A stretch of 64,000 bases of DNA from Rhizobium sp. BK418. GTDB taxonomy: Bacteria; Pseudomonadota; Alphaproteobacteria; Rhizobiales; Rhizobiaceae. The position numbers and the translations under genes are program-made. The notes beneath the pieces were generated by a model that saw only the letters and a list, made by a program, of their open reading frames with translations, did not search any database and was not told the DNA's origin. The stretch is taken from contig NZ_SLZK01000002.1 in assembly GCF_004341105.1 (NCBI RefSeq), positions 124,001 to 188,000 of the forward strand, in the 5' to 3' direction. Shown here in pieces: positions 43,755 to 51,444 of this stretch. Within the stretch, counting starts at the first letter, position 1. Each line of letters opens with the position of its first letter.

Positions 43755-44371
43755 GCTTTTTCACGTGCCAGCGCGCGCTGAACCGCCGGACGCTCCAGCA
43801 TGCGGGCATAATGTGCGTTCACCTTAGGGAAACGCGCGGGATCGACGCCATCGGATGGCAGCCAGCCGGTCATGACGAAAAGATAGGGATCGGCAACCGT
43901 ATAGGCCTCGCCCATCACCCATGGCCCCTCAAACATCGTCGATTCGATCAGTTCGAAGCTTTCGGTCATGGTCTGCGGCACCTTGGCCTTCATGGATTCG
44001 AGCGCGGCCGCATCATCAGCCCAGCGGGAGCCGCGCGGACGATGCGCATGGTTCACATGCACTGTCGATGTGATGTACCCATTGAAAGCCTGCAAGCGGG
44101 CAAATTCAAAGGGATCGTCGAGCGGGGCGAGCTTTGCGGCTGGCGCTATCTGGGCAATGTAGGCGAGGATTGCCGGCGTCTCGGTCAGCACGCCGCGATC
44201 GGTGACGAGCGCCGGAACGCGGCCTTTCGGATTGATCTTCAGATAGGCTTCCGAGCGCTGCTCGTTCTCCCGCGTATTGACCTTTTTCGTGTCGAAGGAA
44301 AGGCCTGATTCCTCCAGCGTGATCAAGCTGGCTAGCGCGCAGGTCCCGGGTGAGAAATAGAGTGTGAGCAT
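43751..44371 (-). CDS. Glutathione S-transferase, beta class-like
   Basis: A 206-residue GST with the beta-class start MLTLYFSPGTCALASLITLEESGLSF, including a Cys at position 11 as in bacterial GstB-type enzymes. The G-site segment is NPKGRVPALVTDRGVLTETPAILAYIAQ. The C-domain has GEAYTVADPYLFVMTGWL. Detoxification of electrophiles is likely. Its stop overlaps the YjbR stop. Confidence 0.88.
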   Translation of the reverse strand: MLTLYFSPGTCALASLITLEESGLSFDTKKVNTRENEQRSEAYLKINPKGRVPALVTDRGVLTETPAILAYIAQIAPAAKLAPLDDPFEFARLQAFNGYITSTVHVNHAHRPRGSRWADDAAALESMKAKVPQTMTESFELIESTMFEGPWVMGEAYTVADPYLFVMTGWLPSDGVDPARFPKVNAHYARMLERPAVQRALAREKA

Positions 44372-44460
44372 GGTGAGACTCCCCTTTCGGGGAGCCTTAT
44401 AGCGCGAGCTGCATGGCCAACGGAAGACAAGGTCTCGTCATTCGCGTGGCCTTACACCCT

Positions 44461-44817
44461 TCACGCGCAACCCGGCACATCTTTCAGCCGATACCAGACC
44501 GGGATGCCGCGTTCTTTGGCGATGCGTACGTCATTATCGGCGCCCTTGGAGTCGCCCGGCAGGCGCAGCACGCCTTCGCAAAGCTGCAGCAGGCGACCGG
44601 CGACCGGATGGAAGATTTCCTCGTAGAGATCGTCACCGACCGACTTGCCGCCGGCAGAATGCCAGACCGGCAAGGCCACCCATTCGCCAATCATCGGTAC
44701 ATGACCTGCCTTGAAGAGCGCGTGCGACGGCTCCTCGAGACGTTTGAGATTGGCAGCCATCTTCACCGGGTCGTCGCCCGTTCCGGACCGATACGGCCCG
44801 GCAATCAAGATCAACAT
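44461..44817 (-). CDS. DUF4406 protein (nucleoside 2-deoxyribosyltransferase-like)
   Basis: A 118-residue protein with MLILIAGPYRSGTGDDPVKMAANLKRLEEPSHALFKAGHVPMIGEWVALP and LLQLCEGVLRLPGDSKGADNDVRIAKERGIPVWY. This is the DUF4406 pattern, related to nucleoside 2-deoxyribosyltransferases, with the GPY start and a D-x-x-V/I-x-x-A segment. Function is unproven. The ATG at 44817 has GGAG at proper spacing; an upstream ATG at 44829 is too close to its site. It faces a DeoR regulator across a 124-base operator region, which suggests joint control. Confidence 0.75.
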   Translation of the reverse strand: MLILIAGPYRSGTGDDPVKMAANLKRLEEPSHALFKAGHVPMIGEWVALPVWHSAGGKSVGDDLYEEIFHPVAGRLLQLCEGVLRLPGDSKGADNDVRIAKERGIPVWYRLKDVPGCA

Positions 44818-44852
44818 GATCGTCTCCATCAACTCCCGGCCTCATGCACGGG

Positions 44853-44916
44853 ATTTCGTGAAAATGCACGATATTTCTTGAGTGTCGAGTCATTTCGTGC
44901 ATATTCACGATATTTC
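44853..44916. promoter_or_regulatory. Duplicated inverted-repeat operator for DeoR
   Basis: The 25-bp block ATTTCGTG-N6-CACGATATTTC occurs at 44853-44877 and again at 44892-44916, exactly 39 bp apart. ATTTCGTG and CACGATAT form an inverted repeat with one mismatch. The two copies lie between the DUF4406 start (44817) and the DeoR start (44942). Cooperative binding of a DeoR-family protein to both copies, with looping or stacking, is likely. Confidence 0.75.
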
Positions 44917-44941
44917 GTAAATTTTCATGCAGAGATCCATC

Positions 44942-45697
44942 ATGCTCACCAGCCAACGCAAAGCCGTCATCCTCGACATCCTGCGCCGTGACGGGCAGGT
45001 CATCGCCAAGCGGGTGGCTGAAGATTTCGAGCTGTCGGAGGATACGATCCGTCGCGATCTCCGGGAGATGGCGGCGGAAGGCCTGCTGAGGCGCGTCCAT
45101 GGCGGCGCCCTGCCCCTTGTCCCCGACCTGCCTGATTTCACGGCCCGCCGCGATATCGCTTCCGATGTCAAGGCGCGGCTCGGCGCAAAAGCAGCCCAGA
45201 TGGTGAAGGCCGGACAGATGGTATTTCTCGACGGCGGCACGACGACGGCGGAGGTGGCCCGACACCTACCGCGCAACATCCCTTTCACCATCGCCACCCA
45301 CAGCCCGACGATCGCCGCGGAGCTGGAACATCACCCGACTGCCGAGGTGATCCTCTGCGGCGGCAAGCTTTACAAGCATTCCATGGTGGCAACGGGTGCC
45401 GTCGCGATGGCAGCGATTTCTGCGCTGCGGCCGGATATCTTCTTCCTCGGCGTGACGGCCGTCCATCCCATGCACGGATTTTCGACCGGGGATTTCGAGG
45501 AGGCGGCGATCAAGCGGCATATAGCCGGCCGTTCAGCAGAGACGCATGTGCTTTTGACGGCAGAGAAATTCGGCCTCGTTTCACCCTGTCCAGTGCTTGC
45601 GATAAGCGAGGTGGCAGGATTGATCGTGCCCGCGGAAATGCCTAGGGAAAGACTTCAGCCCTATGCCGAACTCAATGTCACAATTGCCGCAGCTTGA
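44942..45697 (+). CDS. DeoR-family transcriptional regulator
   Basis: A 251-residue DeoR/GlpR-type repressor. The N-terminal helix-turn-helix is RKAVILDILRRDGQVIAKRVAEDFELSEDTIRRDLREMAAEGLLRRVHGG. The sugar-phosphate-like effector domain has MVFLDGGTTTAEVARHLP, then ATHSPTIAAELEHHP and FFLGVTAVHPMHGFSTGDFEEAAIKR. It is a single gene facing DUF4406, so a nucleoside or sugar-phosphate signal is possible. The downstream side is convergent with the asparaginase gene. Confidence 0.87.
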   Translation: MLTSQRKAVILDILRRDGQVIAKRVAEDFELSEDTIRRDLREMAAEGLLRRVHGGALPLVPDLPDFTARRDIASDVKARLGAKAAQMVKAGQMVFLDGGTTTAEVARHLPRNIPFTIATHSPTIAAELEHHPTAEVILCGGKLYKHSMVATGAVAMAAISALRPDIFFLGVTAVHPMHGFSTGDFEEAAIKRHIAGRSAETHVLLTAEKFGLVSPCPVLAISEVAGLIVPAEMPRERLQPYAELNVTIAAA

Positions 45698-45772
45698 CCG
45701 CTTCCGGCGCATGAGAGGAAAAGCCTTATTTTATAACTTGCATCCATAACGATGCACCGATCGAGGCAGCGA

Positions 45773-46777
45773 TCAGGCGAAAGCCTCGGTCACCCTGATG
45801 TCGCCGACATGGATGCCGTTCCAGTTGCGCATCGATTTATTCGCCATAGCGGTCAGTGCGGTATGTTCCTCGCCGCCCGTCTCGAAGAAGCGGGCAAGCG
45901 TGGCAGCAACCATGGCTTCGGCCGCACGGGTGGTGCCGTCATCGCATTTCAATGCGATCCCAACGCCCTTTTCCGGAATGACAGCACAAAAAACGCCTTC
46001 CGCGCCGGTCTTGCAGAAGATGCGGCCGGGGGCGATCTGCATCAATGTCGTGCAGGCGCGGCCGGTGCCAGCCACATAGAAGGGTTCCGCCATACAGGCT
46101 TCGATCAGCCGGCGGGAGGCTTTCGCCCGCTCCGGACCGAGGCCGTTGCCGGTCGCCATCTTCGCAAACCCATGCGCGAGCGCTTTCAGCGGCACGGCAT
46201 ACGTCGGAATGGAGCAACCGTCTGTGCCGCAGACGTCGTGTCCAAGCGGAGCGCCCGTCAGGTTCTCCATGACATCGCGGATCTGCTGTTGCAGAGGGTG
46301 GTCGTAGCCGATGTAGCCCTTGCTATCGATACCCTGATGGCGGCAGGCGCAGATGAAGCCGGCATGCTTGCCGGAGCAATTGTTGTGAAGCGCTGTCGGC
46401 TTCTCCAGCGTGCGCGCCTGATGGATCAGCGTCTTCTGGTCCGAAGACCAGTGCGCGCCGCATTCCAGCGCTCCCACATCGTGGCCGGCCCTCGATAGCA
46501 TGGAGGCGGCAAGCGCCACATGCTCGTATTCGCCGCTGTGGGACGAACAGGCAAGCGCCAGTTCCTTGTTGCCGAAGCCATAAGTATCGGCCGCGCCGCT
46601 TTCGACCAGCGGCAGCCCCTGCATCGCCTTGCAGGCCGAGCGCGGGAAGACGCCCGCATCGATATCACCGAGCGAAAAGGCGACACGGCCATCGCCATCC
46701 ACAACCGCAACCGATCCGCGATGACGGCTTTCGATGAGCAAGCCGCGGGTGACTTCAACGAGGACGGGATTGGGCAT
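45773..46777 (-). CDS. L-asparaginase, Rhizobium etli (class 3) type
   Basis: A 334-residue asparaginase of the serine-beta-lactamase-like fold found in R. etli, not the E. coli type. Catalytic Ser47 and Lys50 (RSACK), Ser79 (CSSHS), and zinc-site candidates Cys134, Lys137 (NNCSGKHAG) and Cys188 (GTDGC) are present; these match the known R. etli enzyme (ReAV) residues with an offset of one. It hydrolyses asparagine to aspartate and ammonia. The ATG at 46777 (MPNPVLVEVTRG) is used. It faces a SET-type exporter gene, with 197 bases between the starts. Confidence 0.87.
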   Translation of the reverse strand: MPNPVLVEVTRGLLIESRHRGSVAVVDGDGRVAFSLGDIDAGVFPRSACKAMQGLPLVESGAADTYGFGNKELALACSSHSGEYEHVALAASMLSRAGHDVGALECGAHWSSDQKTLIHQARTLEKPTALHNNCSGKHAGFICACRHQGIDSKGYIGYDHPLQQQIRDVMENLTGAPLGHDVCGTDGCSIPTYAVPLKALAHGFAKMATGNGLGPERAKASRRLIEACMAEPFYVAGTGRACTTLMQIAPGRIFCKTGAEGVFCAVIPEKGVGIALKCDDGTTRAAEAMVAATLARFFETGGEEHTALTAMANKSMRNWNGIHVGDIRVTEAFA

Positions 46778-46974
46778 GAGCAAGAATCCGGACTGTGGGC
46801 AGGAAGATCGAAGGCATAACCCCTCGCTCTTCGAAAGCCAATGGAATTTGCGATGGATGTCAGCTGATCACAGCATCTAAACAAGCATCACACGAAGTGA
46901 CGGCAGGTGCGGCAAACTATCGTTTTCCGTGTGGGCGCGATGCAGCTAAAGGTGGGTTATCAGGACTCATTCTC

Positions 46975-48186
46975 ATGCCATCTTCATTTTCTTCCATCAT
47001 CCGCGATAGCCGTATTCGTATTCCAACCGTCACACTGGTGGCGCTCGCCTTCACCTATGCCTCGACAGTCCCCTACCAGTCGATCATCGGCATCAGCGAA
47101 CTCGGCATGAGCGACGGTGCCTATTCGGCGCTGGTGTTCTTTGCCGCCGTCGTCAATGTCGCGGTCAGTCTGACGCTCGGCATATGGTCGGACAGGCTTA
47201 GGGAAAGGCGGCCTCTGGTGCTTGCGCTTTCGGTTGCCGGCATTTTCGGCTTTGGATCGATCGCCCTTATCCATAGTCCCGCCATCTTCATCTTTTCGGT
47301 GCTTTTCCTCGTGCCGATGAGCAATTCCACCTATTCGTTGCTCTTTGCCAGCGTGCGGGCGCGCACCAACCAGTTGGCCCGCAGTGAAGCGGTCGCCATT
47401 ACCTCGACGGTGCGCGCACTTTATTCCGGCTCCTGGGCCGTGGCCCCTGGCCTGGTCGGGCTTGCGCTGGTGACATCGCCATCAATGACGCCGGCTTACG
47501 GAGTCGCGGCGGTGGCGAGCCTTATCTGCTTCTGCCTCTATTTCTTCTTCGCACCCGGCAACGGCCCGGTACGCGAGACGATCCCCGCCCAAGTGGGCTT
47601 TTTCGCCTCTTTAAAACGTGTCTTTGCGCCCGATGTTTTCATCCGCGTCTTCGTGATGTCGTTGCTGCTCGGCCTGCAGCGGCTGAACGGCATGGTTTCG
47701 CCGCTCATCATCGTGCATTCGATCGGCGGCAGTGTCGTCGATGTCGGCTTCCTGTCGGGCCTGACGGCCTTCCTCGAAATGCCCTTCATGATGATGTGGG
47801 GGCTCGTGCAGCGGCGCTTCCATACCGTACATGTGCTGGCTTTCGGCACTGTTCTCTACTGCCTCTATCTGGTGCTGCTCGGTTTCGCCACCGCACCCTG
47901 GCAGCTCTATGCGCTGCTCGGGCTCAATGCCTGCGGGGCGGCCGCGATCCTCAGCCTGCCAATCACCTACCTGCAAGATCTCATCGCCGACCGGCCTGGC
48001 CTCGGCAGTTCTTTGATCTCGCTCAATACCTTCATCGGCATCGGTGTCGCGGCAGGTTTATTCGCCCTGGGAACGGGATTCACGGATTATTCCGGCACGG
48101 CCTTTGTCGGCGCTGCCGTCGGCATCGTCACGATCGTGGTCCTGCTTTATCTGGAAACCAGCAGTCGGGTGCGTCAACCGGCCTAG
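46975..48186 (+). CDS. MFS sugar efflux transporter (SET/SotA-like)
   Basis: A 403-residue transporter with 12 hydrophobic segments. The start is MPSSFSSIIRDSRIRIPTVTLVALAFTYASTVPYQSIIGISELGMSDGAYSALVFFAAVVNVAVSLTLG, as in SetA/SotB-like exporters, and the motif GIWSDRLRERRPL is loop 2-3. A Set-family transporter would export sugars, glycosides or sugar analogues. The ATG at 46975 is used because transmembrane segment 1 follows properly; a long upstream extension has none. Confidence 0.82.
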   Translation: MPSSFSSIIRDSRIRIPTVTLVALAFTYASTVPYQSIIGISELGMSDGAYSALVFFAAVVNVAVSLTLGIWSDRLRERRPLVLALSVAGIFGFGSIALIHSPAIFIFSVLFLVPMSNSTYSLLFASVRARTNQLARSEAVAITSTVRALYSGSWAVAPGLVGLALVTSPSMTPAYGVAAVASLICFCLYFFFAPGNGPVRETIPAQVGFFASLKRVFAPDVFIRVFVMSLLLGLQRLNGMVSPLIIVHSIGGSVVDVGFLSGLTAFLEMPFMMMWGLVQRRFHTVHVLAFGTVLYCLYLVLLGFATAPWQLYALLGLNACGAAAILSLPITYLQDLIADRPGLGSSLISLNTFIGIGVAAGLFALGTGFTDYSGTAFVGAAVGIVTIVVLLYLETSSRVRQPA

Positions 48187-48237
48187 ATCTTCATTTTTCA
48201 ATTCTGAAAACCGGACGCCGCTTTTCCGCGCGCTGCC

Positions 48238-48861
48238 CTATCTTGGCGTAATCCGATAGGCGCAACGCCGCGCCCCAAGCAGGATGTGTTCGCTGCGCTC
48301 GACATTGGCGACGAGCACTCCGCGAAAAGTTTCAAGCTCCGAACGACAGAAGCCGGCGCAGGCCGTCGCCGCCGCACAGATCGGGCAATGGTTCTCAACC
48401 AGCATCCACGAGCCGTCCTCTTCCTGCCAGCTATCCGCCATGTAGCCCTCACGGCTTCTGATGTCCGCCAATCTCCTGACACGGGCGGCGAGATCCGGCA
48501 TGCCGGCAAGTTCATCGCGATAGCGCTTCAGCGTTTCATTTTCGCGGGCAGAGATCACGGTATCGAGCGCGGCGGGGCCGAGCTGCTCGACAACAGTCGT
48601 CAGCAGGGCCGCCGTCAGCTCCGCATGACCGTCCGGGAAATGGCTGTTTCCCTCGGCCGTCAGACGCCAGAGCTGGCTCGGTCGTCCCCTGCCCTTGGCG
48701 GCAACCGCGATGGCTTCGACCAGCCCCCCCTCCGCCATTTTGGCAAGTTGCTGCCGGGCGGCCTCGCCTGATATGCCGAGTGCATCGCCAACCGCAGCAG
48801 CGAGCTGCGGTCCCTCGGTTTTCAGAAGGATCAGGATGCGGTTGACGGGAGACTGGCGCAT
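48238..48861 (-). CDS. SufR-like winged-helix regulator with Cys cluster
   Basis: A 207-residue regulator. The N-terminal helix-turn-helix is ILILLKTEGPQLAAAVGDALGISGEAARQQLAKMAEGGLVEA with wing KGRGRPSQLWRLTAEG. The C-terminal part has ENHCPICAAATACAGFC and a last Cys, giving Cys159-x12-Cys172-x27-Cys200, which as I recall matches the spacing of cluster-binding cysteines in SufR proteins, plus Cys162 and Cys168. It may bind an Fe-S cluster. It faces an MFS gene over three ATTTTCCAA half-sites. The start at 48861 is used; a TTG at 48870 is an alternative. Confidence 0.78.
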   Translation of the reverse strand: MRQSPVNRILILLKTEGPQLAAAVGDALGISGEAARQQLAKMAEGGLVEAIAVAAKGRGRPSQLWRLTAEGNSHFPDGHAELTAALLTTVVEQLGPAALDTVISARENETLKRYRDELAGMPDLAARVRRLADIRSREGYMADSWQEEDGSWMLVENHCPICAAATACAGFCRSELETFRGVLVANVERSEHILLGARRCAYRITPR

Positions 48862-48928
48862 ATTTTCCAAGCTATCCCTTGTTTTAATCCGAAGCCCGTG
48901 TAATTTTCCAATTCATAACTTGGAAAAT
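48862..48928. promoter_or_regulatory. Candidate SufR-like operator with three half-sites
   Basis: ATTTTCCAA (48903-48911) and its inverse TTGGAAAAT (48920-48928) form a perfect 9-bp-arm dyad with an 8-bp spacer, and a third direct copy ATTTTCCAA sits at 48862-48870, abutting the start codon of the regulator gene. The dyad is 35 bases upstream of the MFS start. The arrangement fits a dimer site plus an auxiliary half-site. Confidence 0.7.
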
Positions 48929-48962
48929 AATCGTGGGTCAGGAAAAACGCAAGGATACCATT

Positions 48963-50387
48963 ATGTCCGAGGCCGCATTGGAGCCACCCGGCTCGTCAAC
49001 ATCCGTGTTTCAGCTGTTTTCTCCCGCACTACTGCCGGCGACTCTGATGCTTGGCGGCGGCATGACGATCGCTGCCGTCGAAAGTTACATTACGGCGACG
49101 ATTGCGCCGAGCATCGTGCGCGACGTCGGCGGGCTGGCGTTGTTTTCGCTGGTCACGACGCTCTACGTTGCCGCCACCATACTGGGTTCGATCTTCATGG
49201 CGATGCGGCCGAGAAGTATTGCGCTACGCAGCGTCTATGTCTTGGCGGCCGTGGTCTTTGGCGTCGGCAGCCTGCTTTGCGCGGCTGCACCGTCGATGCC
49301 AGTCGTGCTGATCGGACGAACGGTGCAAGGGTTCGGCACCGGCGCACTTGCCGCCCTCTGTTACGCCTTCATCCGCTTTGTCTATCCCGAACCGCTCTGG
49401 CCGAAGGCTTCGACCCTCTATGCGGCTATCTGGGGTGTTTCGACCGTGATAGGCCCGACGCTCGGCGGCTTCTTCGCGCATGACAGCGCCTGGCGTTATG
49501 CCTTTGCCGTGCTCGTTCCGCTCGGCGTGCTGATGGCACTGCTGGCGCCGCGGCTTTTGCCTCAGGCTGAGGACGACCGCGAACAGACGAAGATGCCTGT
49601 CGTGCAGATCTGCCTGCTGCTGGCGGCAGTGCTGCTCGTCAGCACGGCGGGCACTGTCGAGGCGATGACGGCGAAAATCGGATTGCTCGCCATCTCGGTC
49701 GTCGCCGTCGGCGCGACGCTCGTCATGGAACGCAAGGGAGATAACCGGCTGCTGCCATCTGGCGCGGTGACGCTCGGTCAGCCGATCTCGCGAGTGTATC
49801 TGACGATGCTCGGCCTGAACTTCGTGCTCGTGAGCGATATTTTCATTCCTTATTTCCTGCAGGTCCTGCATGGGGTGACACCGCTGATCTCAGGCTATCT
49901 GGTGGCACTTGTCGCGCTCGGATGGACGGTGGCGGCCTTCTTCAGCGCTTCCTTTTCCGGCCGGAAAGCCAATGCAGCCATTGTCGCGGGCTGTGTGACA
50001 GAGGCCGTTGCGACAGCTGTTCTCGCCATCTTCCTTGCCCGCGAGAACCCGGAGGCGAATCTTGCCATCCTCGTGCCGGCGGCGATCGCCATGTTCATGA
50101 TGGGCTTTGGCGTCGGCCTTGGCTGGGCTCATCTCGTCGCCAAGGTTCTGAAGCTGGTTGCCGACAACGAGCAGGACAAGGCATCAGCAGCCATCCCTAC
50201 CATAAGTTCGCTCGGAAGTGCTTTTGGCGCCGCCTTTGCCGGTGTCATCGCCAATGGCACCGGCCTGGTGGAACCGGGCGGCATAACCGGCGCGCTGTCG
50301 GCGGCGAGCTGGCTCTATCTGATCATGGCCTTGCCCGGACTGATTGCGACAGGCGCAGCGCTGTCCCTCAGGCGAACTTCAGCATAA
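48963..50387 (+). CDS. MFS exporter, SufR-like regulator-linked
   Basis: A 474-residue transporter with about 14 segments. Early residues are [63 protein letters not shown], with [25 protein letters not shown] (segment 4) and [18 protein letters not shown] (motif C-like). This is DHA2-like drug/metabolite export. AAGGA precedes the ATG. Divergent from the Cys-cluster regulator, hence possibly induced by oxidative or iron-related stress. Its 3' end overlaps the next convergent gene by 20 bases. Confidence 0.83.
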   Translation: MSEAALEPPGSSTSVFQLFSPALLPATLMLGGGMTIAAVESYITATIAPSIVRDVGGLALFSLVTTLYVAATILGSIFMAMRPRSIALRSVYVLAAVVFGVGSLLCAAAPSMPVVLIGRTVQGFGTGALAALCYAFIRFVYPEPLWPKASTLYAAIWGVSTVIGPTLGGFFAHDSAWRYAFAVLVPLGVLMALLAPRLLPQAEDDREQTKMPVVQICLLLAAVLLVSTAGTVEAMTAKIGLLAISVVAVGATLVMERKGDNRLLPSGAVTLGQPISRVYLTMLGLNFVLVSDIFIPYFLQVLHGVTPLISGYLVALVALGWTVAAFFSASFSGRKANAAIVAGCVTEAVATAVLAIFLARENPEANLAILVPAAIAMFMMGFGVGLGWAHLVAKVLKLVADNEQDKASAAIPTISSLGSAFGAAFAGVIANGTGLVEPGGITGALSAASWLYLIMALPGLIATGAALSLRRTSA

Positions 50388-51366
50388 TCTTGCCGATGTG
50401 GTTGCTGCTTTCCATCAGGCGGTGGGCGGCGGCCACATCCTCGAAGGCGAAGGTTTCGTAGATGACGGGGGCGACCGTTCCGGCCTCCAGAAGCGGCCAG
50501 ACCTCGGAGAGAAGATCGTCACGGATCGCCCGCTTCTCCTCCGCGGTGCGCGGCCGCATGGTGGAACCTGTCACGGTCAGGCGCTTGACCATGATCGGCG
50601 CTAGGTTGACCTTCTCGGCAACCGCGCCCTGCAGGAATGCGATGATCGAGAGGCAGCCATCCTTCGCCAGCGAGGCGATGTTCTTTTCGAAATAAGCTGC
50701 GCCGATCATGTCGAGAATGATATCGACACCCTGGCCGGTCTCTTCCTTGATGACCGCAGCGAAATCTTCTTCTCGGTAATTGATGGCGCGCTTGGCGCCG
50801 AGCTTCTCACAGGCCTCGCATTTCTCCTTCGAGCCGGCGGTCGCATAGACCTCGGCGCCGAAAGCTCGGGCAAGCTGGATGGCAGTCGTGCCGATGCCGC
50901 TAGAGCCGCCGTGGATCAGCACTTTCTCGCCTTCCGTCAGGCCTGCCATCTGAAAGAGATTCGCCCAGACGGTGAAGAAGGTTTCGGGAAGAGCCGCCGC
51001 CCTCACCGCATCGTAACCGCTTGGAAATGGCAGCGCCTGGCCGGCCGGCAGGAGGCAATATTCGGCATAGGCACCGCCATTGGCGAGGCCGCAGACCTTG
51101 TCGCCGATCGAATAGCCGATCACGCCGGGGCCGATCGCGACGACTTCACCGGCGAGCTCGAGGCCGAGAATGGGGCTCGCATCCTTCGGCGGCGGATAGC
51201 TACCCTGACGCTGGGAAATGTCGGGACGGTTGACGCCGACAGCTTCGGTGCGAACGAGAATCTGGCCTTCACCAAGAACCGGCAGCGGCCCGTTGGCAAC
51301 GACCATGGCCTCCGGTCCGCCGAAAGATGGCAGATCGACAAAACGCATATGCGACGGCAACGACAT
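50368..51366 (-). CDS. Quinone oxidoreductase (PIG3-like, zinc-independent MDR)
   Basis: A 332-residue medium-chain dehydrogenase. Cofactor motif [31 protein letters not shown] binds NADPH. The start is [23 protein letters not shown], and the catalytic region lacks the zinc Cys set, as in TP53I3-type NADPH:quinone oxidoreductases. It would reduce quinones by one or two electrons. GGAGAG is in front of the ATG at 51366. Its last 20 bases overlap the end of the MFS gene antisense. Confidence 0.88.
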   Translation of the reverse strand: MSLPSHMRFVDLPSFGGPEAMVVANGPLPVLGEGQILVRTEAVGVNRPDISQRQGSYPPPKDASPILGLELAGEVVAIGPGVIGYSIGDKVCGLANGGAYAEYCLLPAGQALPFPSGYDAVRAAALPETFFTVWANLFQMAGLTEGEKVLIHGGSSGIGTTAIQLARAFGAEVYATAGSKEKCEACEKLGAKRAINYREEDFAAVIKEETGQGVDIILDMIGAAYFEKNIASLAKDGCLSIIAFLQGAVAEKVNLAPIMVKRLTVTGSTMRPRTAEEKRAIRDDLLSEVWPLLEAGTVAPVIYETFAFEDVAAAHRLMESSNHIGKIMLKFA

Positions 51367-51444
51367 GACCCGGCTCTCCCTATTCCGAAACTTTGGAGAT
51401 AAATCAGGGTCCGGGGCTTGGGAAGGCCGGAAGTAACAGAGGCG

